Shown: positions 19,010 to 28,182 of the stretch, piece by piece
How the letters are laid out: every line of letters starts with the position of its first letter
Numbering within the stretch: the stretch's first letter is position 1
NCBI GenBank assembly: GCA_963781025.1
Contig: CAWADU010000003.1
Span: 1,674,001 to 1,738,000 of the forward strand
Length of the DNA: 64,000 nucleotides
Source: Tardibacter sp963781025
GTDB taxonomy: Bacteria; Pseudomonadota; Alphaproteobacteria; Sphingomonadales; Sphingomonadaceae
Direction of reading: 5' to 3'
The notes under the pieces: model-generated
Told to the model about the DNA's origin: nothing
Database searches by the model: none
Seen by the model: the letters and a program-made list of their open reading frames with translations, nothing else
Translations under genes and position numbers: made by a program

Positions 19010-19108
19010 ATACTTCTCCTCATTTTCGCGCGAATTCCATTATCGCGGCCATATAGTTATTAGGTGCATCGCGCTTAAATCGCGTCAATGGCGATTTCAT
19101 GTAATAAA

Positions 19109-19168
19109 GTTCAAATTATTTGAACCATAGGTCCAATATGGACTTAATCCATGTATCCGTTCCGGATA
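19109..19168. promoter_or_regulatory. Three palindromes in the divergent control region of the Tad operon
   Basis: Three short inverted repeats lie in the AT-rich 257-bp gap between the repeat lipoprotein and cpaB: 19109-19125 (GTTCAAA-tta-TTTGAAC, perfect 7-bp arms), 19131-19143 (GTCCA-ata-TGGAC) and 19154-19168 (TATCCG-ttc-CGGATA). Each has a 3-base centre, and the centres are about 20 and 24 bases apart, roughly two helical turns. They do not share one sequence, so they may serve different regulators or form a larger site. No T-run follows, so they do not look like terminators. Confidence 0.45.
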
Positions 19169-19266
19169 GTTGTTTTTTGTAAATTCAATTCAGTCGTGCA
19201 ATTAGTCGCGTACTGAGGATTTATATTTTAATTCCATTACATACAAAAATACAGATGGAATAGTTC

Positions 19267-20190
19267 ATGGTTAATACTGTTTTTTACAGCACAAATAAGC
19301 GACGTTCACCGCTGACCGCTTCACAGCGCGGACGCCTGTTCGCGGTCGTCGGGGCCTTGGGTGTCTGCGGCTTGGCCGCATATGGCATCCACCGGCTGGA
19401 CGGCGGGTCTGCGACACAGGTTGCGCCAGTGCCTGTCGATCCTTTCCCCGCGAAGAGGCGCGTCGTCACGGCGGCAAGACCGATTGCCAAAGGCCGGGTC
19501 ATCGCGGCCGGGGACCTTTCACTTGCAGCGGCAAATGCAGGCGTGCCGCCCGGGATGCTTACCGACACAGTCGATGCAATTGGCCGGATTGCCTCGGCCG
19601 ACGTCGCCGCCGGGCAACCGATCCGCCAGGCGATGCTGATCCAGGCTTCGACGCTGGCCTTGCGCGTGCCGCCGGGATTCCGGGCGATCAGCCTACAGAC
19701 CACCGAAGAGATTGCGGTCGCTGGGCTGGTTCGGCCGGGCGACGCGGTCGACGTCCAGCTCGTCCTGCGCGGTGACGCCATCTCGGGTCCGACTGGGACG
19801 CGTGCCGATGGCGACCGCAGCGAGGCACGGACATTGATCGAGAATGTTCCGGTGCTCGCCGTTGGCGCCGCCATGGCCGCGACGGCAAGCGACGATGGCC
19901 AGGCGCAGGCCGCGCGCACCGTCACCCTGGCGCTTCAGCCGCGACAGGTATCGGTGTTCACCCTCGCCCGCAGCCTCGGGTCGCTCTATCTCGCGCTCCG
20001 CAATCCCGGCGACACGGCGACGGCAGCCGCCAACCCGGCGGTGCTGCGGGACATTCGGGGCGGGGCATGGCTTCCCCCGGCATTTGCGCCCCGTTCGGCG
20101 CGAGCGCCTTCTTCCTCGCGCGGCCGGCCCATCCAGCTTGTCGTTGGCGGGGACAGCCGCACCGTGTTCGTGCGCGGAGACGAGCGGTGA
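19267..20190 (+). CDS. cpaB: CpaB, Flp pilus assembly protein (SAF domain)
   Basis: First gene of the Tad/Flp type IVc pilus operon, 307 residues. One N-terminal membrane helix is at about residues 20-43 (RLFAVVGALGVCGLAAYGI), placing the rest in the periplasm. A SAF/antifreeze-like domain covers about residues 65-130 (RPIAKGRVIAAGDLSLA), followed by the CpaB/RcpC domain with GFRAISLQTTEEIAVAGLVR and PGDAVDVQLVL. CpaB supports secretin assembly in the outer membrane. The start ATG has only a weak ribosome site. The stop overlaps the GTG start of cpaC (GTGA). Confidence 0.92.
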   Translation: MVNTVFYSTNKRRSPLTASQRGRLFAVVGALGVCGLAAYGIHRLDGGSATQVAPVPVDPFPAKRRVVTAARPIAKGRVIAAGDLSLAAANAGVPPGMLTDTVDAIGRIASADVAAGQPIRQAMLIQASTLALRVPPGFRAISLQTTEEIAVAGLVRPGDAVDVQLVLRGDAISGPTGTRADGDRSEARTLIENVPVLAVGAAMAATASDDGQAQAARTVTLALQPRQVSVFTLARSLGSLYLALRNPGDTATAAANPAVLRDIRGGAWLPPAFAPRSARAPSSSRGRPIQLVVGGDSRTVFVRGDER

Positions 20191-21551
20191 AGTACCGTCA
20201 TTTGACCTTGGCGGCATTGATCATGCTGTCCGCCGCTGCGCAGTTTCCGGTCCGGGCGGAACCCGCGACGCCGATCATGAACATCGGTTCGGGCGAGGGG
20301 CGCACCATCCGGGTCAGCCGGCCGCTGTCGCGCATTGTCGTGGGCGAGCGCGGCGTGATCGATACGGTCGCCACGGGCACGCGCAGCATCCGCGTCACCG
20401 GACTAAAGCCGGGGCGTACCACGCTGACGCTGTTTGCGTCCGATGGGTCGATGCTTGCCAGCTACGCAATCCAGGTGTCGGGTGCGGAGGCCGATCTTGC
20501 AAGGCATCTGGCGGCGGAGTTGGGCCTGGAGAACGTCGATGTAAGCCGAGCGGGCGAAACCATCCTCCTGTCCGGCCCGGTTCCCGATCAGGAGCGGCGC
20601 AATCGCGCCAACGTCATCGCCAAGGCCTATGCGGGCGAGAAGATCGCCGATCTCACGAATGTCACCGGCCAGCAGATGGTCGCGGTCGACGTCCAGTTTG
20701 CCGCGGTATCCGCCGGGACGCTGAAAGCACTCGGATTCAACTTCGCCAAGCTGGGCGGGGACATTCAGGGCGCGCTGGCCACCCCCAATTCGGTCAACAG
20801 CTTTTCGCTGCCCAACAGGGCTGTGTCCGCGCCCTTCGATATCGATACCACAACGCCGATCCAGAGCGCTTTCAACCTGTTCCTGTCGAATCCCGCGCAT
20901 GGCATCACCGCCGTGCTGAGCGCGCTGTCCAGCGCCGGACTATCCGAAATCCTCGCGCAGCCGACCCTGCTCGTCCGGTCGGGGGACGAGGCCAGCTTCC
21001 TTGCCGGCGGCGAAGTGCCGGTGCCGGTGCCGCAGGGCGGCAACAATTCAGGCACCGTCGCGATCGATTACCGGGAATTCGGCGTCCGGCTGGACGTGGC
21101 GGCACAGGTGCTGTCCGACAAGCGCATCGTGCTGAAGCTGACGCCCGAGGTCAGCGAGCTGGACTATGCCAATGGCGTCCGGATGCAGGGCTATGTGGTG
21201 CCCGGACTGCGGCGGCGCTCGGCGACGACGACGGTTCAACTCGGCAGCGGGCAAAGCTTTGTCATTGCCGGGCTCAACTATTCCAACAGCAACGTCAGCA
21301 GCGAAAAGCTGCCGCTGCTCGCCGACCTTCCGGTTATCGGCGGCTTCTTCCGCCGCACCCAGAACACGCAGGAGCGGCAGGAGCTGATCATCATCGCGAC
21401 GCCAAGGCTGGTCGAGCCCCTGCCTCCGGGGCAGTTGCCGCCGCTGCCGGGCCAAAAGGACGGCCCCTACAATCCCAGCCTTGGCCAGATGGCGACCGGC
21501 AAGGCCGATCTGGACAAGCGGCTGTCCGACTATGGCCTGATGCGGAGATAG
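20187..21551 (+). CDS. cpaC: CpaC, outer-membrane secretin of the Flp pilus
   Basis: Secretin subunit of about 454 residues forming the outer-membrane channel for the pilus. A signal peptide (LTLAALIMLSAAAQFPVRA) is followed by the pilus/BON-like N-domain (RIVVGERGVIDTVATGTRSI) and the secretin core with VPVPVPQGGNN, a DYREFGVRLDVAAQV stretch, and LPLLADLPVIGGFFR, the hallmark of type II/III secretins. The frame extends further upstream, but GTG 20187 overlaps the cpaB stop and precedes the signal peptide, so it is the likely start. Confidence 0.93.
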   Translation: MKYRHLTLAALIMLSAAAQFPVRAEPATPIMNIGSGEGRTIRVSRPLSRIVVGERGVIDTVATGTRSIRVTGLKPGRTTLTLFASDGSMLASYAIQVSGAEADLARHLAAELGLENVDVSRAGETILLSGPVPDQERRNRANVIAKAYAGEKIADLTNVTGQQMVAVDVQFAAVSAGTLKALGFNFAKLGGDIQGALATPNSVNSFSLPNRAVSAPFDIDTTTPIQSAFNLFLSNPAHGITAVLSALSSAGLSEILAQPTLLVRSGDEASFLAGGEVPVPVPQGGNNSGTVAIDYREFGVRLDVAAQVLSDKRIVLKLTPEVSELDYANGVRMQGYVVPGLRRRSATTTVQLGSGQSFVIAGLNYSNSNVSSEKLPLLADLPVIGGFFRRTQNTQERQELIIIATPRLVEPLPPGQLPPLPGQKDGPYNPSLGQMATGKADLDKRLSDYGLMRR

Positions 21552-22724
21552 ATGATGCGCCGCCTTCTCCTCATCAGCAGCGACGCCGCACTCGAGCAGC
21601 ACCTGAACAAGGTGATGAACGGCGTGTGCGCGGTCATCCGCGCCGACCGCGACCCTGACAGCGTGAAACGGGCGGCCGCCGATGGCGTCAGCCTGATCGC
21701 TGTCGACGGCGACATGGTGCAGGGATTGGGCTCTGTCCTTCCCGAAGTGATCACGGCCGTCGGGCGCGCCGTGCCCAGCCAGCCGATCCTTGTCCTTGGC
21801 GATGAAGACGATGCGCTGGGCGTGCTGCGCGCGATCCGGGCGGGCGCGCGCGACGTGGTCGGCAGAAATGAAACCGCGGACAATCTGCGCAGCCATCTTG
21901 CCCGCCACCTGCTTCCGGCCACCGCCAGCCGCGCGGAAACCGGCGGTTTCCATCTGATTTTGAACAGCCTGCCCGGCATCGGCAGCCTGTTTGCGATCAA
22001 CCTCGCCGTGCTGCGCACCAAAGCGTCGGGCGATGGCTTGCTGATCGACTGCACATTGCCCGCCAGCCTTGCTCCGGCGGTTCTCGACATGCGGATTACC
22101 TATACCGCTGCCGATGCCGTACACGACATGGAGCGCATGGACCGGATGCTGCTGGCGTCGGCGCTGGCGCAGCACATTCCCTCGGGCCTGCGCGTCCTGC
22201 CGTTGGCGGCAATCGCCACCGATACGGTGGACCAGCTTTCGCCCGATGGCATTCTGGCGCTGATCGGGCGGCTACAGGCGTTTTTCCCCCGGATCATCAT
22301 CGATGCGGGCGGCATTCGCCACAAAGGCATGCTGCACAGCCTCATCGAACGCGCGACCGATATTCATCTAGTCGCATCCCAGACGATCACCGCTGTCCAG
22401 TCGGCGCACGCCTTGCTCGACAGCCTCGACCTTGCGGCCGATCTGCTCGGCAAGATCGTCCTTGCCGTCGACGAGCATGATCCCGCCATCCTGCTGACGC
22501 CCGAACAAATGGCGGCGACACTTGGCCTCCACGGCTTCGTCACGGTGCCGGAAGCGCGGGTGTTGCAGGCCAATGCGGTCAACGCTGGCCAGCCGCTCGT
22601 GCTTGCAAAGCCGCTTTCCGCCTATGCGAGAGCGGTGTCCGAAATCGCCGGACAAGCGGACGGCAGCGAGGACAACCCATCACTGATTCAGGCGTTGATC
22701 CGGCTGAAGGATCGCATCCGATGA
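21552..22724 (+). CDS. cpaE: CpaE/TadZ-like pilus localization protein with degenerate P-loop
   Basis: A 390-residue MinD/ParA-superfamily protein that in other species places the Tad machine at a cell pole. Residues 1-125 look like an atypical receiver domain (LVLGDEDDALGVLRAIRAGARDVV). The deviant Walker A region reads NSLPGIGSL near 137-145 with no lysine, so ATP hydrolysis is doubtful; some TadZ proteins are known to have such atypical boxes. GLLIDCTLPASLAP and FFPRIIIDAGGI correspond to the A' and Walker B strands. It begins directly after the cpaC stop and overlaps cpaF by 4 bp. Confidence 0.88.
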   Translation: MMRRLLLISSDAALEQHLNKVMNGVCAVIRADRDPDSVKRAAADGVSLIAVDGDMVQGLGSVLPEVITAVGRAVPSQPILVLGDEDDALGVLRAIRAGARDVVGRNETADNLRSHLARHLLPATASRAETGGFHLILNSLPGIGSLFAINLAVLRTKASGDGLLIDCTLPASLAPAVLDMRITYTAADAVHDMERMDRMLLASALAQHIPSGLRVLPLAAIATDTVDQLSPDGILALIGRLQAFFPRIIIDAGGIRHKGMLHSLIERATDIHLVASQTITAVQSAHALLDSLDLAADLLGKIVLAVDEHDPAILLTPEQMAATLGLHGFVTVPEARVLQANAVNAGQPLVLAKPLSAYARAVSEIAGQADGSEDNPSLIQALIRLKDRIR

Positions 22725-24061
22725 GCGGCTCCCTCTCCGGCGGGTTGGGGGCGGCAACCGAGGGCGCGCACGCCTCCACGAACGACCTGCGCGTCAGCGA
22801 AGCCTATCAACGCGCCAAGTTCACCTTGTTCGACATGGTGCTGGACCAGATGGAAGAGCGCGGGCAACGGGCCGAAGCGCTGGGTCCAAAGCTGCTGCGC
22901 GACTGCATCGAACGGGCGATCGTCCAATTCAACATGGGTGAAGGCCTCCCCCTCAATACGCGGGAACGGGCGTTGCTTGCCGAAGATGTGCAGGACGAAG
23001 TCGTGGGTTTCGGACCGTTGGAGCCCCTGCTGCGCGACCCTGATATCGATGACATCATCGTCAATGGCGCATCCCGGATCTATGTCGAGCGCGGCGGGCG
23101 GCTGGCGGCGATTCCCGCCCGCTTTCGCGACGATGCGCATCTGATGAACATCATCCAGCGGATCGTCAGCCCCATCGGACGGCGCGTGGACGAAGCCACC
23201 CCCTTTGTCGACGCGCGGTTGCCCGACGGGTCGCGCGTCAACATCGTCGTCCCGCCGGTCGCCCTTGACGGACCGATGATCTCGATCCGCAAGTTCAAGC
23301 GCCAGCAAATGAGCGCGCAGGATTTTGTCCGCAGCGGCACGATGAGTTCCGAAACGCTCGATTTCCTGAGTCTTGCCGTCAAGTCGCGCCTCAACATCAT
23401 GGTCAGCGGCGGTACGGGATCGGGCAAGACGACGCTGCTCAACATGCTCTCCGCCTTCATCGACGATGCCGAGCGCCTGATCACCATCGAGGATGCCGCC
23501 GAACTGCAATTGCGCCAGAGCCATGTCGTGCGGCTGGAAACGCGCCCCGCCAATATGGAAGGCACGCGCGAAGTCGCCGCCCGCGATCTTGTCCGCAACG
23601 CGCTCAGGATGCGTCCGGACAGGATCATCCTTGGCGAAGTGCGCGGCGCCGAAGCCATCGAAATGTTGCAGGCGATGAGCACCGGTCATGACGGTTCCAT
23701 GGCGACCATCCACGCCAACTCGGCCCGCGACGCCTTCGGGCGGCTGGAAATGCTGTTGGGGTTCGGCGGCATGGCGGGCGATCCGCGCACGCTGCGCCGC
23801 TATGTAGCGAGTTCCATCCAGGTCGTCGTGCATCTCGCGCGGCTCGCGAATGGTCAGCGCCGCGTGATGTCGGTGTCGGAAGTGACCGGGGTCGAAGGCG
23901 ACAGCTACAGCCTCAACCAGCTCTATGCCTTCGATGAACAACCGCCCCTTTCGGGACATGGCGCTTTCCGGACGCTTTCGAAGCGACCGTTCTTCAGCCA
24001 CCGGCTGAAGGGTTCCGCATGGACGGGCCTCGACTTGCAGAACCTGAGGGCGGCGGAATGA
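22721..24061 (+). CDS. cpaF: CpaF/TadA, Flp pilus secretion ATPase
   Basis: Type II/IV secretion ATPase that powers pilus assembly, 446 residues, cytoplasmic. An N-terminal helical region (1-100) precedes the N-terminal domain (EPLLRDPDIDDIIVNG). Walker A GGTGSGKT is at 230-237, the Asp box ITIEDAAELQL follows, then Walker B RIILGEVRGAEA and the His box MSTGHDGSMATIHANS. All catalytic boxes are intact, in contrast to CpaE. It overlaps cpaE (4 bp) and tadB (ATGA). Confidence 0.96.
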   Translation: MSGSLSGGLGAATEGAHASTNDLRVSEAYQRAKFTLFDMVLDQMEERGQRAEALGPKLLRDCIERAIVQFNMGEGLPLNTRERALLAEDVQDEVVGFGPLEPLLRDPDIDDIIVNGASRIYVERGGRLAAIPARFRDDAHLMNIIQRIVSPIGRRVDEATPFVDARLPDGSRVNIVVPPVALDGPMISIRKFKRQQMSAQDFVRSGTMSSETLDFLSLAVKSRLNIMVSGGTGSGKTTLLNMLSAFIDDAERLITIEDAAELQLRQSHVVRLETRPANMEGTREVAARDLVRNALRMRPDRIILGEVRGAEAIEMLQAMSTGHDGSMATIHANSARDAFGRLEMLLGFGGMAGDPRTLRRYVASSIQVVVHLARLANGQRRVMSVSEVTGVEGDSYSLNQLYAFDEQPPLSGHGAFRTLSKRPFFSHRLKGSAWTGLDLQNLRAAE

Positions 24062-24927
24062 AAGCCACCTCCCTTCGCATCTTCGAACGCCGGCAGCAGC
24101 GGCAGCGGCTGATGCTGCGGCTGGATGCGCTTGCGGGGGCGAGAACCGTGACGGGCGATGACGTCGCCGGGACGAATCTGACGGCAAACCTGCCCGGCTG
24201 GCTGCGCCTGCGCCTGGTCCGCGCCGGCATCGAGGCCGACGGAAGGACCCTTTCGATCGCGGCAGGCGTGATGGTGCTTCTTGCAGTGGCAACGGGCATT
24301 GCGGACATGCCCGTGATCGCGCTTCTGGCCCTTGTCCTGCCGCCGCTTGCAGCGCTGCTGGCCGTCGAATGGCGGGCCGCGCGCAACCTCAATGCGTTTG
24401 TCGCGGACCTTCCTTTCCTGCTCGATTCCGTCCTGCAGCTCTTGCGGGTCGGCAACTCGCTCCAGCAGGCGCTGGTCAAGGCATCGGAGTCCGCCGGGCC
24501 CGCCATCGGCCGGTTCCTCTTGCCCTCCATCCACCGCATCCAGCACGGAGTGCCGGTGGCGGACAGTCTGAACTGGGCCGCCGAACGCATCGCCCTCACC
24601 GAACTGCGGATGCTTGCGGCCGGGGTGAAGATCAATGGTCGCTACGGCGGTTCAATGGCCGCCATCCTCGCCAATCTGGCGCAGCTTCTTCGCCATGCGG
24701 CGGGCGTCAGGCGCGATTTGAAAGCCGCGACGGCAGAGGCCCGTTTCAGCGGCCTGGTGCTGATGGCGATGCCGATCGTGATCACGGCGATGATGGCGGC
24801 CATCAACCCTGCCTATGTCGGCTTCTTCATGGAAAACGCCCAGGGCCACCGGCTCGCGGCAATTGCCGCCGTCCTCCAACTGACGGGCATGGTCGTCATG
24901 CGCCGCCTGATGCGGCTGGCGTTCTGA
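24058..24927 (+). CDS. tadB: TadB, Flp pilus inner-membrane platform protein
   Basis: First of two GspF-like inner-membrane platform proteins, about 289 residues. It has two N-terminal helices (IAAGVMVLLAVATGIADMPV and the following ALLALVLPPLAALLAV), a cytoplasmic T2SSF domain (LPFLLDSVLQLLRVGNSLQQ) and two C-terminal helices. An in-frame ATG lies 39 bases upstream within cpaF, but ATG 24058 overlaps the cpaF stop as ATGA, as at other junctions in this operon, so it is preferred. The stop overlaps tadC in TGATG. Confidence 0.93.
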   Translation: MKATSLRIFERRQQRQRLMLRLDALAGARTVTGDDVAGTNLTANLPGWLRLRLVRAGIEADGRTLSIAAGVMVLLAVATGIADMPVIALLALVLPPLAALLAVEWRAARNLNAFVADLPFLLDSVLQLLRVGNSLQQALVKASESAGPAIGRFLLPSIHRIQHGVPVADSLNWAAERIALTELRMLAAGVKINGRYGGSMAAILANLAQLLRHAAGVRRDLKAATAEARFSGLVLMAMPIVITAMMAAINPAYVGFFMENAQGHRLAAIAAVLQLTGMVVMRRLMRLAF

Positions 24928-25829
24928 TGACGGTGTTTGAACCCATCACCGTCGCCGCGCTCGGCGTGGCCAGCCTGTGGATGCTGGCCGCAGGATCGCG
25001 CACGCTGATCGACGAATGGCGGATGACCCGCCGCCTGCATGGCTTTTCCACGGGAGAACCGACCGCGACGCCCGAACATCTGCGCGGCCTGTGGCTGTTC
25101 GACAAGCTGCTGCCGGGGGCGAGCGACCGGGCCGAGATCGAACGGGATCTTCGTGCAGCGGGCTATGCCGATCCGCAAGCCCCCGCGATATTCGCGGCGC
25201 TTCGCATCGCCGGCGCGCTGACGGTCGGGCTTCTCGTCACCACGCTGCTCTGGCTGTCGGGGCATTGGGAGGGAAAGACCCGGCTGCTGGCGATTGCCGC
25301 CACGGGCATGGCCTATGTCGGGGCGAAACTGGTGCTGCGCGCACTTGCGGGCGCGCGATCGCGCCAGATCAATGACCAACTGCCCTTCGCGCTCGATCTC
25401 ATGACGATGATGCTGGAGAGCGGCGTCAGCCTCGATCAGTGCTTCCGGACACTCGCCGGAACTGAAGGCAATGCCGCGCCCGCCATCAAGGATGCGATGA
25501 CGGCGCTTGTCGAAGACGTGCAGCACGGCATGGCATATGGTCAGGCGCTCGACCGCTGGGCGGATCGCCTGGGGGTCAGCGGCGCGCGCGAACTGTCGGG
25601 CCTTTTGCGGCAGAGCATTTTCCACGGCACCGAGGTGGGGGGTGTCCTGCGCGAGTTCGCACGCGAGTTCACCGCCAAGCGCGTGTCCCGCGCTCGCGAA
25701 TCCATCGGCCGGACCACGACCAAAATGGCGGTCGTGATGATGCTGTTCATGATGCCGGCGCTGTTCATCGTGCTCTGCGGCCCGGCCGTCGTCACCATCA
25801 TGGCAGCACTTGCAGGAACCCGCTCATGA
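24927..25829 (+). CDS. tadC: TadC, Flp pilus inner-membrane platform protein
   Basis: Second GspF-like platform protein, about 300 residues, presumed partner of TadB under the CpaF ATPase. It has an N-terminal helix (VAALGVASLWMLAAGS), a pair of helices near 95-140, the T2SSF core (LPFALDLMTMMLESGVSLDQ) and a C-terminal helix (VVMMLFMMPALFIVLCGPAV). The frame is open far upstream through tadB, but ATG 24927 overlaps the tadB stop and starts the recognisable protein. The last codons overlap the next gene by 4 bp. Confidence 0.93.
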   Translation: MTVFEPITVAALGVASLWMLAAGSRTLIDEWRMTRRLHGFSTGEPTATPEHLRGLWLFDKLLPGASDRAEIERDLRAAGYADPQAPAIFAALRIAGALTVGLLVTTLLWLSGHWEGKTRLLAIAATGMAYVGAKLVLRALAGARSRQINDQLPFALDLMTMMLESGVSLDQCFRTLAGTEGNAAPAIKDAMTALVEDVQHGMAYGQALDRWADRLGVSGARELSGLLRQSIFHGTEVGGVLREFAREFTAKRVSRARESIGRTTTKMAVVMMLFMMPALFIVLCGPAVVTIMAALAGTRS

Positions 25830-26431
25830 GGATTCGAAACACACCCCTCGCGCTGTTGCTGGCCGCCACTCTCCTCGCCGGATGCGGGCTGGTGGACAAA
25901 CCGCCGGTCCGTGCGGCCGCTTCCAGCGATGTGCCCGCAGCGCCCGCATTCGATCCCGTGCGGTCCCAGGCGCTTTACCTCGATGTCATCCGCAAGCTGC
26001 ACGACGACGGCAAGAGCCATGCCGCGCTCGCCTATCTGGACGATTTCGACAGACGCTATCCGGCGGACCCAAAGGCGCGGTTGCTGCGGGCCGACTGCTT
26101 GCTCGACGTCGACCGGCTGGCGGAGGCGGAGGCGCTTTACCAAGGCCTGGTACCGGGGCCTGAACAGGCGTCAGCGGCATCGGGCCTCGGCCATGTGGCG
26201 GCGGCCCGTGGCGACTGGGCGGGCGCGGTAGCCGCCTATGAGCGCGCGACAAGCGCCGACCCCGTCAACGCCGCCTATCGCAACGACCTTGGCTATGCCC
26301 TGATGAAAACCCGGGCTTTCGGCCGCGCCATCTTCGCGCTTCGCCAGGCAAGCGAGCTTGACCCGGGCAACCTCCTCATCCGCAACAACCTGAACCTCGC
26401 GCTCGCCGGGGTGGGTGAACGGCGGAAATGA
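25826..26431 (+). CDS. tadD: TadD-like TPR lipoprotein of the pilus operon
   Basis: A 201-residue lipoprotein: the hydrophobic leader LALLLAATLLAGC ends in a classic lipobox (LAGC, Cys at residue 20). Three or more tetratricopeptide repeats follow, from about residue 45 to the end (ADPKARLLRADCLLDVDRLA; ASGLGHVAAARGDWAGAVAA; AYRNDLGYALMKTRAFGRAI). TadD lipoproteins act as pilotins or assembly factors for the secretin, so an outer-membrane periplasmic face location is likely. It overlaps both neighbours by 4 bp (ATGA). Confidence 0.88.
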   Translation: MRIRNTPLALLLAATLLAGCGLVDKPPVRAAASSDVPAAPAFDPVRSQALYLDVIRKLHDDGKSHAALAYLDDFDRRYPADPKARLLRADCLLDVDRLAEAEALYQGLVPGPEQASAASGLGHVAAARGDWAGAVAAYERATSADPVNAAYRNDLGYALMKTRAFGRAIFALRQASELDPGNLLIRNNLNLALAGVGERRK

Positions 26432-28170
26432 CCGGGCTTTGGGGCCATGAACGCGGCGCGATCTCGGTCTTCGCGGCCGGGGTCATGCTGTTGATGATCG
26501 GGATGACTGCGCTCACCGTCGATGTCGGGCTTTGGTATCTGAAGCGGCGGGACCTTCAGAACGCGGCCAATTCCGCCGTGCTTGCCGCCGTTCAGTTCCC
26601 CGGATCGGCAGCCGCCATCGCAGGCGACCTGATGACGCAAAACGGCTTTGCGGCGAACAACATCGCCAGCGTCACCAGCGGCTATTATTGCGCGAGCGCG
26701 TCCGTGCCCGCCGCCAGCCGCTTCTCGGTCACGCGATCATCGCTGCCGGCCTGTGCTGCTGTGCCGACAAGCCCCAATGCGATGCGCATAGAGGCGTTTG
26801 CCGACACGCCCGTGTTTTTCGCAAGGCCGTTCCTGAGCGCCGCCAATCAGACGAAGCACATTGTCGCTACGTCGGTCGCCGCGCGGATCGACGCCGCGGG
26901 GCTGCGGGCGGGAACCGCTGTCGCCAGCATCTCGACCGCGGATTCGCTGATGCTGAACGCGGTGACGAACTCATTGCTTGGCGGAGGCAACGTCGGCCTG
27001 ACGGCGGCGCATTACAATGCGCTGGCGGGCCTCGACATAAGCGCCCGCGACCTGCTGGGCGCGCTTGCCGCCGAAATAGGCGTTCAGGGCGGCACCTACC
27101 GGCAGTTGCTCGACAGTCAGGCGAGCGTCGACGAGGTGTTGCAGGCGGCCATCGGCGTGCTCTCGCAGCCGGGCGCAGGTGCCGATGCCGCGACCGCGAT
27201 CGCCGGGCTCCAACTGCTTCAGGGAAAGGTTCCGGCGTCGCGCGCCATCAGCATCGGCGATCTTTTCGGCCTTGGGGTTTGGCAGGACGCCGCCATCGGC
27301 GGGCCTGCCGCGATCAATGGCGGTTTGAACGGCCTGCAGCTTGCAACCGCCAGTATCGAACTTGCCAACGGCCAGAACGCGGTTGCGTCCACCCAGACCG
27401 TGGCGCTGCCGGGCGGACTGGCCCAGGCCACGCTCGAGGTAAGCGCGATCGAACCGCCGCAGCAGCCGTTTTTCGCTTTCGGTCCGACGGGCACCCAGGT
27501 CCACACCGCCCAGATGCGCATGAAGCTGGTGATGCAGCTGGTGGGGCAGACGGTGCAGCTTCCTTTTTATATCGAGCTTGGCAGCGGGGAAGCGCGCATT
27601 TCCGAAATCAGTTGCGGCGCCAATCCGCCCACCGATGCGCTGGTTCGTGTGGCCGGACGCAGTGCGGCCGCCCAGGTCTATCTCGGCACGGTCAGCGCTT
27701 CACCCAGCGCGATGAAGGATTTCAGCACGCCGATCACGGTCAGCCCGGCATGGCTGATCAACGTATCGGTGCCGCTCCTCGGTTCGATCGGCGTCGGCTT
27801 CAAGGCACAGTCGACGATTGGCAGCGGAGCGGAAACCACTGTCACCTTCAACCGCCAAGGCGCCGGTCCTTTGATCGGCAGTCCCCCATCGCTTGGGGTG
27901 AACGGCCAGGTGGTGAGCAGCGACATGGCGGGAACATTGGGAAGCAGCCTTCTGGGATCGCTTACGCTCGTCACCAATCCGCTCAACCTTGGCGGCGTGG
28001 TGAGCGCGCTTGGCGCCGTCACCGGGCTCATCAACAACACGATCAAGCCGCTTCTGGCGCTGGTCGATCCCACGCTCGACACCTTGCTGAAGGCGCTCGG
28101 GGTGAAGGTCGGCTTCATGGACCTGTGGGTGCCCGGCGTGCGCTGCGGCGTCCCGGTGTTGGTGACGTGA
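26428..28170 (+). CDS. tadG: TadG-like pilus-associated protein
   Basis: A 580-residue protein with the Tad-type N-terminal hydrophobic segment just after a charged start (RGAISVFAAGVMLLMIGMTALT, residues 9-30), followed by VDVGLWYLKRRDLQNAANSA, the signature of the Tad-like Flp domain. Such proteins are minor components or assembly factors of the pilus. The remaining 500 residues are Ala/Gly/Ser-rich and periplasmic, with four Cys residues; I see no MIDAS motif of a von Willebrand A domain, which many TadG proteins carry. It overlaps the TPR lipoprotein by 4 bp and is followed by a hairpin. Confidence 0.83.
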   Translation: MTGLWGHERGAISVFAAGVMLLMIGMTALTVDVGLWYLKRRDLQNAANSAVLAAVQFPGSAAAIAGDLMTQNGFAANNIASVTSGYYCASASVPAASRFSVTRSSLPACAAVPTSPNAMRIEAFADTPVFFARPFLSAANQTKHIVATSVAARIDAAGLRAGTAVASISTADSLMLNAVTNSLLGGGNVGLTAAHYNALAGLDISARDLLGALAAEIGVQGGTYRQLLDSQASVDEVLQAAIGVLSQPGAGADAATAIAGLQLLQGKVPASRAISIGDLFGLGVWQDAAIGGPAAINGGLNGLQLATASIELANGQNAVASTQTVALPGGLAQATLEVSAIEPPQQPFFAFGPTGTQVHTAQMRMKLVMQLVGQTVQLPFYIELGSGEARISEISCGANPPTDALVRVAGRSAAAQVYLGTVSASPSAMKDFSTPITVSPAWLINVSVPLLGSIGVGFKAQSTIGSGAETTVTFNRQGAGPLIGSPPSLGVNGQVVSSDMAGTLGSSLLGSLTLVTNPLNLGGVVSALGAVTGLINNTIKPLLALVDPTLDTLLKALGVKVGFMDLWVPGVRCGVPVLVT

Positions 28171-28182
28171 CCTGAGTTTTGT

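Noticed and set aside
22688..24292. Long minus-strand open frame of 534 codons opposite cpaF
   Set aside because: cpaF on the plus strand has intact Walker, Asp and His boxes and overlapping neighbours; the reverse frame has no recognisable feature.
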